Part shown: in pieces, positions 8,521-19,540 of the stretch
Position numbering within the stretch: position 1 is the first letter of the stretch
How the letters are laid out: each line of letters starts with the position of its first letter
From: Intestinimonas butyriciproducens
Lineage (GTDB): Bacteria > Bacillota > Clostridia > Oscillospirales > Oscillospiraceae
NCBI RefSeq assembly: GCF_004154955.1
Contig: NZ_CP011524.1
Span: 2,294,001-2,358,000 of the forward strand
DNA length: 64,000 nucleotides
Direction of reading: 5' to 3'
Made by a program: the position numbers and the translations under genes
The notes under the pieces: generated by a model
What the model was told of the DNA's origin: nothing
The model's database searches: none
The model's input: only the letters and a program-made list of their open reading frames with translations

Positions 8521-9621
8521 TTATCGGGTGCGCCGGTAGGGCACGCCCTGCGGGGTCTGTCTGTCCTCCGCCTTTGGCGGTGTGTTCGCAAGCTTCAGCA
8601 GCAGCTCGATCAGAAGCTCCTCCCCATCCGCCCCCGCCACGGATTTCATGGCAAGATCGGCCCGGGCGGCCTCGGATACCGCCATACGGCACCAGCCCAG
8701 GTCGTACCGCCGGGCGGCGTCGATCAGCTTTTGGGCCGGATAGGCCGAGCGCAGGCCCCACAGCTCCACCAGATATCCGGTCCCCTTCCGCCCCTCCAGG
8801 GCCAGCCGGGCGGAGTAGAGCTGCCGGAGCTGCCGCCCCAGCACAGACAGAGTCTTGATGGGGGGCTCTCCCATGTGGAGAAGATCCCCCATCACTGAAG
8901 CGGCCTTGTCAAAGTTTCCGCCGGTGATGGCATCGGTGAGCTGAAACACCACCGCGTCCAACTGCGGAGTGGCCACCGCGTCGATATCCTCCCGGGTGAT
9001 TACCCGGTGTCTGGCGTAGGCCCCGATCTTGCCGATCTCTGAGATGAGCCCCGTCATCAGGTCTCCGCAGAGGAAAATGAGATAACGGGCCAGTTCCGAG
9101 TCGATGTCGTGGTCCAGAGCCCGGAAGCGCCGGCGGATCCAATCCACCAGATCCCCCTGCTCCTGCCGGGTGAATTTGACCGTGGAGCCGTGCTGCTTGA
9201 TGGCGGCCGCCAGCTTGGTGCGGGCGTCCGGCTTATATTCGATGAGATCGCAGATGAACACCAGGCACACATAATCCGGCAGATCCGCAAAGAGGGCGGT
9301 GAACGCCTCCTTGTCCCCGGCGGAAGCCTTGAAGAGGTCGTAATCGTACACCAGGATCATCGTGCGTTCGCTCATCATCGGCAGGCAGTCCACCGCCTGC
9401 TCCAGCCGCTTGGGATCGCATTCCTTGGGCTGAAAGGTGTGGAGGTTGAACTCCTCCATACCGGCGGGGAACAGCTTTTTTTTCATCTGCCCCAGGTAGA
9501 AGTCCCGAAGATAGGCCTCCTCCCCGTGAAAGATATAGAACCGTCCCAGAGTGCCCGCCGAGATGTCCTGTTTGAGTTGCTTGAACGCCGCCGCATCGGC
9601 GGCGGATATCTTTGCTGCCAT
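8521..9621 (-). CDS. holA: DNA polymerase III subunit delta
   Basis: Clamp-loader subunit of 366 residues that opens the sliding clamp. It shows the degenerate AAA+ layout of the family: FYIFHGEEAYLRDFYLGQ near residue 28, LPMMSERTMILVYDYDLF (about 85-100), and the C-terminal collar region with MGEPPIKTLSVLGRQLRQLY. The ATG at 9619-9621 has GGAGGG six bases upstream; an in-frame GTG at 9627 sits too close to that site. It is followed by rnmV and preceded by comEC, the order common in Firmicutes. Confidence 0.93.
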   Translation of the reverse strand: MAAKISAADAAAFKQLKQDISAGTLGRFYIFHGEEAYLRDFYLGQMKKKLFPAGMEEFNLHTFQPKECDPKRLEQAVDCLPMMSERTMILVYDYDLFKASAGDKEAFTALFADLPDYVCLVFICDLIEYKPDARTKLAAAIKQHGSTVKFTRQEQGDLVDWIRRRFRALDHDIDSELARYLIFLCGDLMTGLISEIGKIGAYARHRVITREDIDAVATPQLDAVVFQLTDAITGGNFDKAASVMGDLLHMGEPPIKTLSVLGRQLRQLYSARLALEGRKGTGYLVELWGLRSAYPAQKLIDAARRYDLGWCRMAVSEAARADLAMKSVAGADGEELLIELLLKLANTPPKAEDRQTPQGVPYRRTR

Positions 9622-9636
9622 ACACACCCTCCAGAC

Positions 9637-11898
9637 TCACCCGGGTCCCGGACCCACGGTGACGGTGATATTTCCCTGTAAATCGGTGCGGTAGATGCTG
9701 CACCCGGACTCTTCCAGCCGCCGGAGGGTCTCCGGCGCGGGATGCCCGTATGAATTATACCCCACAGAGACCGCCGCCAGCGACGGCTCCACCGTATCCA
9801 GCAGGAGCTGAGACGCGGCGTTTTGGGATCCGTGGTGTCCCGCCAGGAGGAGGTCCACCTCAGGCAGAGCTCCATACTTCACCAGCCGAGCCTCCACGTC
9901 CGCGCCCATATCCCCGGTGAGGAGGGCGGAGAAGCGGCCCGTCTCACACAGGAGGGAGAGCCCCTCCTCATTGGCCTCTCCGGCTCCCAGCGGAGCATAG
10001 AGCGTGAGCCGCGTCGGGCCCAGCTCCACCGTCTCGTCGTCCCGGATCAGCCAGATCTGTGTGCCGCTCTCCTCGGCCGCCGAGAACAGCTCACGGCGGA
10101 GCGGGTCATCCCTCTCCACATCGGGGACGGCCAGCACATCCACCTTCACACGTGCAAGCAGCTCCAGCACGCCGTTTGCATGATCGGCATGGAAATGGGT
10201 AAGCACCAGCAGATCCACACGGCTGCGCCCAAAGGTGCCCAGATAGTCGGCACACAGGTCCCCGGCGTTCCGCTGGGCGCTGCCGCCGCAGTCCACCACC
10301 GCCGTCCGCTCCCCTGCTCGGAGCACCACGCTCTGTCCCTGTCCCACATTGAGCACGGTCAGGGTAAGCGGCCCCAGGTTGTAGGCCGCGTGGGTGAGCA
10401 CCAGCCCGCAGCACAGAGACATGACGCAGCAGCACAGCGGGACCAGGGGACGCCTGCCCCGCAGGGCCAGAAAGAGGACCCACAGGGCGTAGGCAAAAGC
10501 CAGCCACGCCCGGAGATATCCGCTCTCCAGCGTAAGACCGGCAAACGGAAGCGCGGCAAAGCCCCGTGTGAGCAGGAGAAGCAGCCGCACCGGCAGGGCC
10601 GCCGCCATTCCTGCCGCCGCCCCCAGCGCCGGGCTGAACAGGGCCAGCAGGGCCGCAAGCAGCCCCAGCGGGAAGGCCAGCGCCACCAGAGGCAGACACA
10701 GCAGATTCGCAAGTGGCGAGGCCAGAGAAAGGCTCCCGAAATATCCCGCCGCCAGCGGTATGGTAAAGGTCAGGGCGCCCACGGTGGTGCTCAGGGAGGT
10801 CACAGCGCCATGGCAGAGGGCGCCGGGCAGGCGGCGGAGCCGTTTTTTCTCCTTGGGAAACCGGAAGCCGCCCCAAAGCCAGTCATGGACCCGACCGCTG
10901 AAGGCGGCGATCCCCGCCACAGAGGCAAAGGAGAGCTGCAAGCTCACGCTTCGGGCGGCATAGGGGTTTTGAAGCAGAAGCAGCATCAGCGCAAAGGAGA
11001 GGCTGGTGGGCGGATCGGTCTCCCGGCCCAGAATCGCGCCCAGCAGGAGCAGCGTATGCATCACGACCGCCCGCAGGACCGAAGGGGTGCACCCCACCGC
11101 CAGGGCGTAGACGACCATCAGCGGCACGGCCAGCAGGGCGGCGCGCCTTCGATACCGGCTCCCGGCCAAGGCCACCGCCAACTGGACCAGAAAACCGATG
11201 TGCAGTCCCGATACCGCCACCGCATGGGCCAGCCCGGCCCGCTGGAGGGCCGCATAGTCCGCATCCGGGAGTCCCGTCTTGTCCCCGGTGAGGAGCGCCG
11301 TGACCAGCGGCGCGGCGTCGGGCGGCACTGCGGCGGCCACCCCCTCCTGAAGCGCCCTGGTCCAGTAGGCCGGCACATAGCGGAGCGGGACCCGCTCCGG
11401 GCGCGTACCCATCACGCTTCCCTTGGCATACGCCAGAAGGAAAACGCCCTTGGCGGTGTAATCCGCGCTTTCCCGGCCCCGGACCAGGTCCGGCGCGCGG
11501 CACTGGGCCACGCAGGTGAACATGTCCCCCGGCCGGAGGGCCAGCAGGGAGTCGTCCCCGTAGAGCCGCGCCAGGAAGGAGGGTCCCTCCTCCGGCGAGA
11601 TCCGGATGGTGACGGCCCCGCCGTAATTTGTCTCCCAGGGCCAGTCGGCAGCCGCGGCGGAGAGCGTCAGGGTCCGCCCCTCCATCGCTCTGGCCGGCGC
11701 GCGGCAGAGCGCGTCATAACCCCGGCACCAGAGAAATCCGCAGGCTAGCCCCGCGCACACCAGTGCGCACCGGAGCCGCCGCTCCTCCCGCAGGACTAGG
11801 GCGGCCGGCAGGAGCACAAGGGCCAAAGGCCAGACCCCATACCGGACGGCAAACACCGCTGCAGAAAAGGGGACAGCGAAGGACGCCAGCTTACGCAT
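9637..11898 (-). CDS. comEC: DNA internalization competence protein ComEC/Rec2
   Basis: Inner-membrane channel of 753 residues for single-stranded DNA uptake during transformation. An N-terminal soluble region (about 50-170) precedes the ComEC membrane domain, recognised by GDKTGLPDADYAALQRAGLA and HAVAVSGLHIGFLVQ near residue 230. A C-terminal metallo-beta-lactamase domain (about 500-750) carries LTHFHADHANG and LLAGHHGSQNA. All three regions are full length. No clear ribosome binding site precedes the ATG at 11898, yet no better start exists. No pilin or comEA genes are near. Confidence 0.93.
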   Translation of the reverse strand: MRKLASFAVPFSAAVFAVRYGVWPLALVLLPAALVLREERRLRCALVCAGLACGFLWCRGYDALCRAPARAMEGRTLTLSAAAADWPWETNYGGAVTIRISPEEGPSFLARLYGDDSLLALRPGDMFTCVAQCRAPDLVRGRESADYTAKGVFLLAYAKGSVMGTRPERVPLRYVPAYWTRALQEGVAAAVPPDAAPLVTALLTGDKTGLPDADYAALQRAGLAHAVAVSGLHIGFLVQLAVALAGSRYRRRAALLAVPLMVVYALAVGCTPSVLRAVVMHTLLLLGAILGRETDPPTSLSFALMLLLLQNPYAARSVSLQLSFASVAGIAAFSGRVHDWLWGGFRFPKEKKRLRRLPGALCHGAVTSLSTTVGALTFTIPLAAGYFGSLSLASPLANLLCLPLVALAFPLGLLAALLALFSPALGAAAGMAAALPVRLLLLLTRGFAALPFAGLTLESGYLRAWLAFAYALWVLFLALRGRRPLVPLCCCVMSLCCGLVLTHAAYNLGPLTLTVLNVGQGQSVVLRAGERTAVVDCGGSAQRNAGDLCADYLGTFGRSRVDLLVLTHFHADHANGVLELLARVKVDVLAVPDVERDDPLRRELFSAAEESGTQIWLIRDDETVELGPTRLTLYAPLGAGEANEEGLSLLCETGRFSALLTGDMGADVEARLVKYGALPEVDLLLAGHHGSQNAASQLLLDTVEPSLAAVSVGYNSYGHPAPETLRRLEESGCSIYRTDLQGNITVTVGPGPG

Positions 11899-12213
11899 TG
11901 CGATTGGAATGGCCCATAAAGCAGTGCAAGCTGACCTCCGGGAGGCCAGCCGTTTGCATCACGCGGCAAATTCGCATGGATCTCAACCCCTTTTTACAGG
12001 CACGGCGCCTGGATACATGCAGGCGCCGCGCAGACCCCCGTCCGTGTATCAGACCGGGGCGAAGATGGAGAGACGTCGCTCCATATGGCAGTATTTTAAC
12101 AAATATTCATGGCGCGTGCAAGGACAGGGGCACGAAATCGCGCTTCCAATCTTGCCTTTTTGGGAGCGGACAGGTAAAATGGAGTTTAAGAAACCAACTG
12201 GGGAGGGCGGTCT
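11899..12213. other. Intergenic region between divergent comEC and TIR genes
   Basis: This 315-base gap holds no credible gene. It has an imperfect hairpin (GCTGACCTCC...GGCCAGC, 11929-11950) in the presumed comEC leader and a perfect 8-bp stem GGCGCCTG/CAGGCGCC at 12004-12027. An AT-richer stretch follows at about 12083-12110. A good promoter toward the TIR gene is annotated separately. No promoter toward comEC was convincing. Confidence 0.5.
12152..12180 (+). promoter_or_regulatory. Promoter of the TIR-SPFH gene pair
   Basis: TTGCCT (12152-12157) and TAAAAT (12175-12180) are separated by 17 bases and lie 33 bases before the ATG at 12214. A GGGGAGGGCGG ribosome binding site follows. Confidence 0.55.
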
Positions 12214-14841
12214 ATGATCGCGCTGAAGTGTAAAATGTGCGGCGGCGACCTGTCGGTGTCCCCCGGCGCATCGGTGGGCACCTGCCAGTACTGCGGCACC
12301 ACCATGACCCTGCCCGTCACAGGCAGCACGCAGGTGGCCGACCAGTTCAACCGTGCCTCCGGCCTCCGCCAAGGAGATGAGTTCGACCGGGCCTCGGAGG
12401 TCTACCTCCGGCTCCTGGAGGCCAACCCCCGGGACGCCGAGGCCCACTGGGGCATGGTGCTCTGCCGGTTTGGTATTACATACGTGGAGGACCCCAAGAC
12501 CGGGCGCCGTCTGCCCACCTGCAACCGGGTCCGCTTCGGCTCCATCCTGGAGGACGAGGACTATCTCCAGGCCATCACCTGGGCCGACGGTGAGGCCAAG
12601 GCGGTCTATCAGGCGGAGGCCGAGGCCATTGCCGCCATCCAGCGGGAGTTCCTGGACATCTCCGCCAGAGAGGAGCCCTTTGATGTCTTTCTGTGCTACA
12701 AGGAGAAGGATGGGCAGGGGGAGCGGACGCCGGACAGCGTGCTGGCCCAGGAGCTCTACTACGAGCTCACCGAAAAGGGCTACCGGGTCTTTTTCTCCCG
12801 CCTCACCCTGGAGGGCAAGCTGGGCATCTCCTACGAGCCCTATATTTTCGCCGCCCTCCGGAGCGCCAGGGTCATGGTGGTGGTGACCACGCGGGCCGAG
12901 TACGTCAACGCGCCATGGGTCAAAAATGAGTGGAGCCGCTATCTGGCCCTCATCCGCCAAGGGGAGGACAAGGTCCTCATCCCCGCCTACCGGGACATGG
13001 ACCCCTACACGCTCCCCGAGGAACTGGCCTCCCTCCAGGCGCAGGATATGGGCAAGCTGGGCTTTATGCAGGACCTGCTGGAGGGCATCCATAAATTCCT
13101 CCGCCGCGAACCAGACGACGGCGGCGGCCGCACCGGCCCCACCGCCTCCACCCTCACCAAACGGGGGATGCTAGCCCTGGAGGACGGGGATTTTGCCGCT
13201 GCGGACGCCCACTTTGAGCGCGCGCTGGACCACGATCCGGAAGAGGCCATGGCCTATGTGGGGAAGCTGATGGTGGAGCGGAAGGTCAAGGTCCCCAGCG
13301 ACCTGGGCCGCACCGGAAAACCCCTGGAGGCCAGCTCCAACTACCGTAAGGCCGTCCGGTTCGCCGATCCGGAGCTGAAAAAGCTGCTGGAGGGCTGCAA
13401 TGAACAGCTATTGGCTGCAAGACGGGCGCTGGAGCAACAACTGACGGGGCGGCCGGCTGTTGCTCAAAATGCCGCTCCCCAGAAGACGCCCACCAAGTAT
13501 GTCCGGCAGGATAAGCCGGTCAAAACAGGATCTCTGGGTGTCATTCTCTTGGTTCTTTTAGGGCTTATGCTTTTAGGAGTTCTGCTCGGAAGTCCGTCTT
13601 CCAGTACCCCATCTTCCAGTCCGGAGAGCAGTGCCCCTCCTGCGCCTTCCTTCACTGCCGAGGAGATGTCTCAACTCTATGCGGATGCAATTCAACTGGT
13701 GGAGCAGGGCTCCTATGACGAGCTAAAGCGTATACTTCCCCATCTGACCCAGCAGCAGCGGGCCGAGGTGGACCCCACTCTGATCACGCAGGCCAGAGAG
13801 CGCTATTCCGCGCTGGACTTCTCCGCCGCCTTTTCGATTAGCGGCCTTATCCTGGACAACGCCGAAGCCAGGAGCCTTCATTTTTCCATGCAGCGGGTAT
13901 TTGCCCAGCTGCTCTCCACCTCCGGTGATCTGGTCGCCGCGCTCCCGTTTACTGGTGGGGAATTCAGTCTATATGACGGACAGGGAAATTCCAGTTCTTT
14001 TTATTTAGAAGGGGCACAGAGCATCTCGCTGTTTTCTGACTGTGCCGCCGCAATCTGCGGAGACGGCTCCGTCATCTGCCAGCCCTTCGAAGCCGGCACA
14101 TTCTCCCCCGGCTTTCAGGCCGAGCTCTCCCAGTGGCGGGACACCGCTTCGCTGGTTAGCCTGTCCGACTGCCTCCTGGGCCGCCGGACGGACGGCACTG
14201 TGGCTTATGCCGGCAAGCGGGACGGCTCCGACAGCTCCATTCGGGAGGCCGTTTCCAGCTGGAGCCGAGTGGCCGGGCTCTATGCCGCAGGGGACCACGC
14301 CGTTGTGGCGCTGTGTGCCGACGGCACAGTGCGCATGGCCGGGGAAAATCCCTACTACAGCGCGGAATCCTTCTCCCAGTGGAGCGGGCTCTATACTATC
14401 GCGGTGACCGACACCTCCGTTCTCGGCATTCTGCTGAACGGGACCCTTCTCTCCGCCGGTGACGACGGCTGGGTGCGCACACTCGACACCGGCTCCGACC
14501 TGGCCCGGTGCATCTCCTATTCTGTCAGTGAGGGGACCATAGCCGGGCTCCGCCCGGACGGCACGGTAGCCGCCTACGGTCTGGCCGGCGGGTCCGGCAC
14601 GGCGGACTGGATCGATATCATCCAGCTCCGTACCCGCCCTGGTGTGGTCTACGGCCTTTGCCGGGACGGCACCGTCCGCACCAGCGGCACGGGGGCCGGA
14701 GAAGAGACGTGGCGGGACATCATTTTTCTTCTGGCCTCCCCTTCCGGTCTTCTGGGTATCCAAAATGACGGCACCTTACATATCAGCGGGGATTTTCCCG
14801 CGGCGCTTCAAAGCAGTGTCAGCGCCGCACACATCTGGTAA
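12214..14841 (+). CDS. Zinc ribbon-TIR-membrane-propeller repeat protein
   Basis: Protein of 875 residues with an unusual domain chain. A zinc ribbon (C6, C9, C24, C27) is followed by TPR-like helices (about 45-150). A TIR domain then runs from FDVFLCYKEKD (about 156) to KFLRR (about 298), and keeps APWVKNEWSRY with Glu239 at the position of the catalytic Glu of TIR NADases. A second TPR-like block (about 315-410) precedes one transmembrane helix (about 441-459). After a Ser/Pro linker the C-terminal part carries at least six RCC1-like segments of the form xDGTVxxxG (about 605-870), suggesting a beta-propeller. The helix separates TIR from propeller, so the propeller may sense outside signals. 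Eighteen bases separate it from the SPFH gene. Domain order is seen; NADase activity and a defence or stress role are inference. Confidence 0.8.
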   Translation: MIALKCKMCGGDLSVSPGASVGTCQYCGTTMTLPVTGSTQVADQFNRASGLRQGDEFDRASEVYLRLLEANPRDAEAHWGMVLCRFGITYVEDPKTGRRLPTCNRVRFGSILEDEDYLQAITWADGEAKAVYQAEAEAIAAIQREFLDISAREEPFDVFLCYKEKDGQGERTPDSVLAQELYYELTEKGYRVFFSRLTLEGKLGISYEPYIFAALRSARVMVVVTTRAEYVNAPWVKNEWSRYLALIRQGEDKVLIPAYRDMDPYTLPEELASLQAQDMGKLGFMQDLLEGIHKFLRREPDDGGGRTGPTASTLTKRGMLALEDGDFAAADAHFERALDHDPEEAMAYVGKLMVERKVKVPSDLGRTGKPLEASSNYRKAVRFADPELKKLLEGCNEQLLAARRALEQQLTGRPAVAQNAAPQKTPTKYVRQDKPVKTGSLGVILLVLLGLMLLGVLLGSPSSSTPSSSPESSAPPAPSFTAEEMSQLYADAIQLVEQGSYDELKRILPHLTQQQRAEVDPTLITQARERYSALDFSAAFSISGLILDNAEARSLHFSMQRVFAQLLSTSGDLVAALPFTGGEFSLYDGQGNSSSFYLEGAQSISLFSDCAAAICGDGSVICQPFEAGTFSPGFQAELSQWRDTASLVSLSDCLLGRRTDGTVAYAGKRDGSDSSIREAVSSWSRVAGLYAAGDHAVVALCADGTVRMAGENPYYSAESFSQWSGLYTIAVTDTSVLGILLNGTLLSAGDDGWVRTLDTGSDLARCISYSVSEGTIAGLRPDGTVAAYGLAGGSGTADWIDIIQLRTRPGVVYGLCRDGTVRTSGTGAGEETWRDIIFLLASPSGLLGIQNDGTLHISGDFPAALQSSVSAAHIW

Positions 14842-14859
14842 AACGGGAGGGATCTATGT

Positions 14860-15981
14860 ATGGCGCTTTTTGATGTCATCCAATATGATGGCGACAACGG
14901 CACGTTTCTCTGGAAGCACCCCAGTGAAGATTTCAACATGCTCTCACAGCTGATCGTCCACCAGTCCCAGGAGGCCGTCTTTCTCAAGGATGGGCGTGTT
15001 CTGGACCTGTTCGGGCCCGGGCGGTATACGCTGGACAGCGATAACCTCCCCCTGCTCTCCGCCCTGGTCAACCTGCCCTTCGGCGGCACGTCCCCCTTCC
15101 ACTGCGAGGTCTATTTTATCAATAAGAGCGACCAGATGGCCATCAAGTGGGGAACCGACAGCAAGGTGGAGTACCTGGAACCCACCTACCGCTTTCCCAT
15201 CCAGATCGGCGCCTGCGGGGAGATGAGCCTGCGTGTGCGGGACTCCTACAAGCTGCTGACCCGCCTGGTGGGCGTGGATGACGTCCTCACACGGGAGGGG
15301 CTCTCCCGGTATTTCCGTTCCGCGGTCATCACCCGGGTCAAGACCTGTCTCGCCCAATACATGCGGGAGAGCGGCGTGAGTATTTTTGAGATCGATTCCC
15401 ACCTGGAAGCCCTCTCCCAGAAGCTTCAGGAACAGTTGGCGCCGGATTTTGAGGAGTATGGGCTCTCACTGGAGCGCTTCTATGTCATGACGGTGCTCAA
15501 GCCGGAGGAGGACCCCACCTACCGAAAGTTCAAGGATCTCTATTTCCGCCAGTATGCCGACATCGCGGAGGCCGAGCTGCGGCAACGCGTCTCCGCCATC
15601 GACCAGGCCACCGCCGCGCAGAAGCTGACCGCCCAGGCCAAAGCCATGGCGGAGAAGCGCAGCATCGAGGGCTACACCTACCAGCAGGAGCGCACGCTGG
15701 ACGTGGCCGAGGCCATGGCAGGCAGCGGCGGCGCAGGCGCCCTGGGCAGCATGGGCATGGAGCTGGGCATCATGACCGGGGTCAGCCGGCAGGTGGGCCA
15801 GGTGATGGATTCAGTCCTTCGCACACCTGCATCCCCGCCGCCGGGGACCGTCCCACCTCCGGCGGCGTCAGCGGCCGCTCCGGCAGAAGGGGCCGCTGCC
15901 TTCTGCGGTAACTGCGGCCATGCCTTTGCAGGCTCCGAGAATTTCTGTCCCAAATGCGGCGGCAAGCGCAGCCGTCCCTGA
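14860..15981 (+). CDS. SPFH-domain protein with C-terminal zinc ribbon (YdjI-like)
   Basis: Protein of 373 residues. The N-terminal half (about 20-225) matches the SPFH/virion-core-like family, with SQEAVFLKDGRVLDLFGPGR and YRFPIQIGACGEMSLRVRDS. A helical Ala/Glu-rich segment (about 230-285) fits the flotillin-like coiled coil. A Gly/Met region and Pro/Ala linker precede a zinc ribbon with C349, C352, C363 and C366. B. subtilis YdjI, of similar layout, works with a PspA-type protein in membrane stress; that link is established for YdjI and only inferred here. GGGAGG precedes the ATG, 18 bases after the TIR stop. A bidirectional terminator follows. Both genes encode zinc ribbons, which may join them in one complex. 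Confidence 0.85.
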   Translation: MALFDVIQYDGDNGTFLWKHPSEDFNMLSQLIVHQSQEAVFLKDGRVLDLFGPGRYTLDSDNLPLLSALVNLPFGGTSPFHCEVYFINKSDQMAIKWGTDSKVEYLEPTYRFPIQIGACGEMSLRVRDSYKLLTRLVGVDDVLTREGLSRYFRSAVITRVKTCLAQYMRESGVSIFEIDSHLEALSQKLQEQLAPDFEEYGLSLERFYVMTVLKPEEDPTYRKFKDLYFRQYADIAEAELRQRVSAIDQATAAQKLTAQAKAMAEKRSIEGYTYQQERTLDVAEAMAGSGGAGALGSMGMELGIMTGVSRQVGQVMDSVLRTPASPPPGTVPPPAASAAAPAEGAAAFCGNCGHAFAGSENFCPKCGGKRSRP

Positions 15982-15990
15982 GCGAAATAC

Positions 15991-16031
15991 AAAACCCCCG
16001 GCGCTGTCCGATGGACAGCGCCGGGGGTTTT
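15991..16031. terminator. Bidirectional intrinsic terminator
   Basis: A 19-bp perfect stem (AAAACCCCCGGCGCTGTCC and its complement) with a 3-base loop ends in TTTT on both strands. It separates the convergent SPFH and HIT genes. Confidence 0.9.
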
Positions 16032-16036
16032 GACGT

Positions 16037-16375
16037 TCAGCCCGGAGGCCAAGTCATGTCCCGCCCCGCCAGCACATGGAAATGCAGATGGTGTACGCTC
16101 TGCCCCGCCTGTTCGCCGCAGTTGGAGACCACGCGGAAATCGGTGATGCTCTGTTCCTCTGCAATCTTCGAGATGACCTCAAATATGTGGGCCACCACTG
16201 CGGAATTTTCTGCAGTGATCTCCCCGCAGGACCCAATATGGGCCTTGGGGATCACCAGAAAGTGCATCGGCGCCTGAGGATCGATGTCATGAAACGCATA
16301 GCACAGCTCATCCTCATACACTTTGGAGGATGGGATTTCCCCGGCAATAATTTTGCAAAACAGACAATCGCTCAT
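16037..16375 (-). CDS. HIT-family nucleotide hydrolase (HinT-like)
   Basis: Protein of 112 residues with CLFCKIIAGEIPSSKVYED at the N-terminus and the histidine triad HHLHFHVLAG at the C-terminus, as in Hint-type purine nucleoside phosphoramidases. The ATG at 16373-16375 has AGGAGGG seven bases upstream. An upstream in-frame ATG at 16393 lies within the preceding DUF4250 gene and is not favoured. It follows alaS and a DUF4250 gene on the minus strand. Confidence 0.92.
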   Translation of the reverse strand: MSDCLFCKIIAGEIPSSKVYEDELCYAFHDIDPQAPMHFLVIPKAHIGSCGEITAENSAVVAHIFEVISKIAEEQSITDFRVVSNCGEQAGQSVHHLHFHVLAGRDMTWPPG

Positions 16376-16389
16376 TTGTTTCCCTCCTG

Positions 16390-16563
16390 TCATTTGAACT
16401 GGTTGTGCGCTTTGTCATACCGGACCCCGACGGCCTCCAGCTTTTTTCGCAGCTCCTCCGGCGCACACTGGTGCTCCTCGCAGAGCGCCTCCAGGCTGTC
16501 GAAGCGGTCCCGCAGCTGAGTATTCACAAAACTCAGCAGAATAAAAGGGTCCTGGGGCAGCAT
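16390..16563 (-). CDS. DUF4250 family small protein
   Basis: Translation gives 57 residues starting MLPQDPFILLSFVNTQLRD, then LEALCEEHQCAPEELRKKLE, and ending AHNQFK. This matches the DUF4250 family of about 60-residue Clostridia proteins, whose function is unknown. It begins three bases after the alaS stop and ends 14 bases before the HIT start, so it fits an alaS-DUF4250-HIT transcript. No strong ribosome binding site is seen, which suggests coupling to alaS. Confidence 0.8.
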   Translation of the reverse strand: MLPQDPFILLSFVNTQLRDRFDSLEALCEEHQCAPEELRKKLEAVGVRYDKAHNQFK

Positions 16564-16566
16564 AGC

Positions 16567-19224
<2,658 letters not shown>

Positions 19225-19243
19225 TGGAATTACCTCCCTATCA

Positions 19244-19476
19244 TGAATAAAGCTCCGCCCCATGGTTAGGGGCGGAGCAAGATGGACTCCACGGTACCAC
19301 CCTAATAACCCGCACAGCGCGGGTATCTCGGACATCCGTAACGGGGATGGGGCGTCCCGCTCCTCACGGGCGGCTCGGGAGTGGCGCGCATATCCGCCGG
19401 GCCGAGGGCTTTCACCATCCCCTCTCGCTCGTGGCCGCAGACTATGCTTGGCTCCGTCATCGCTTTTTCGTTTGCT
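19244..19476 (-). promoter_or_regulatory. T-box riboswitch of alaS
   Basis: Minus-strand leader with the diagnostic T-box sequence AGGGTGGTACCGTGG (about 19289-19304), which pairs with uncharged tRNA acceptor ends. Upstream are the Stem I hallmarks: a GAGCGAGAGGGG run and GGTGAAAGCC (about 19405-19435). Downstream is the terminator GCTCCGCCCC/GGGGCGGAGC with TTTATT (19252-19278), which competes with the antiterminator. A GCGCGCC segment on the 3' side of Stem I could supply an alanine GCC or GCG specifier, but its exact position was not proven. Function: uncharged tRNA-Ala permits read-through into alaS. Confidence 0.92.
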
Positions 19477-19481
19477 GCCTT

Positions 19482-19509
19482 ATTTTATCACATTCTCCCC
19501 GGTTGTCAA
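19482..19509 (-). promoter_or_regulatory. Promoter of the alaS T-box transcript
   Basis: On the minus strand TTGACA (19509-19504) and TAAAAT (19487-19482) are separated by 16 bases. Initiation near 19475 would start the transcript just before the T-box Stem I. Confidence 0.75.
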
Positions 19510-19540
19510 CCGCCTTTTGGTCCCTGACCTGAGGAACCGG

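Noticed and set aside
12004-12027. tRNA or small RNA around the GGCGCCTG hairpin
   Set aside because: A single stem only; no cloverleaf, no CCA-type acceptor and no terminator after it.
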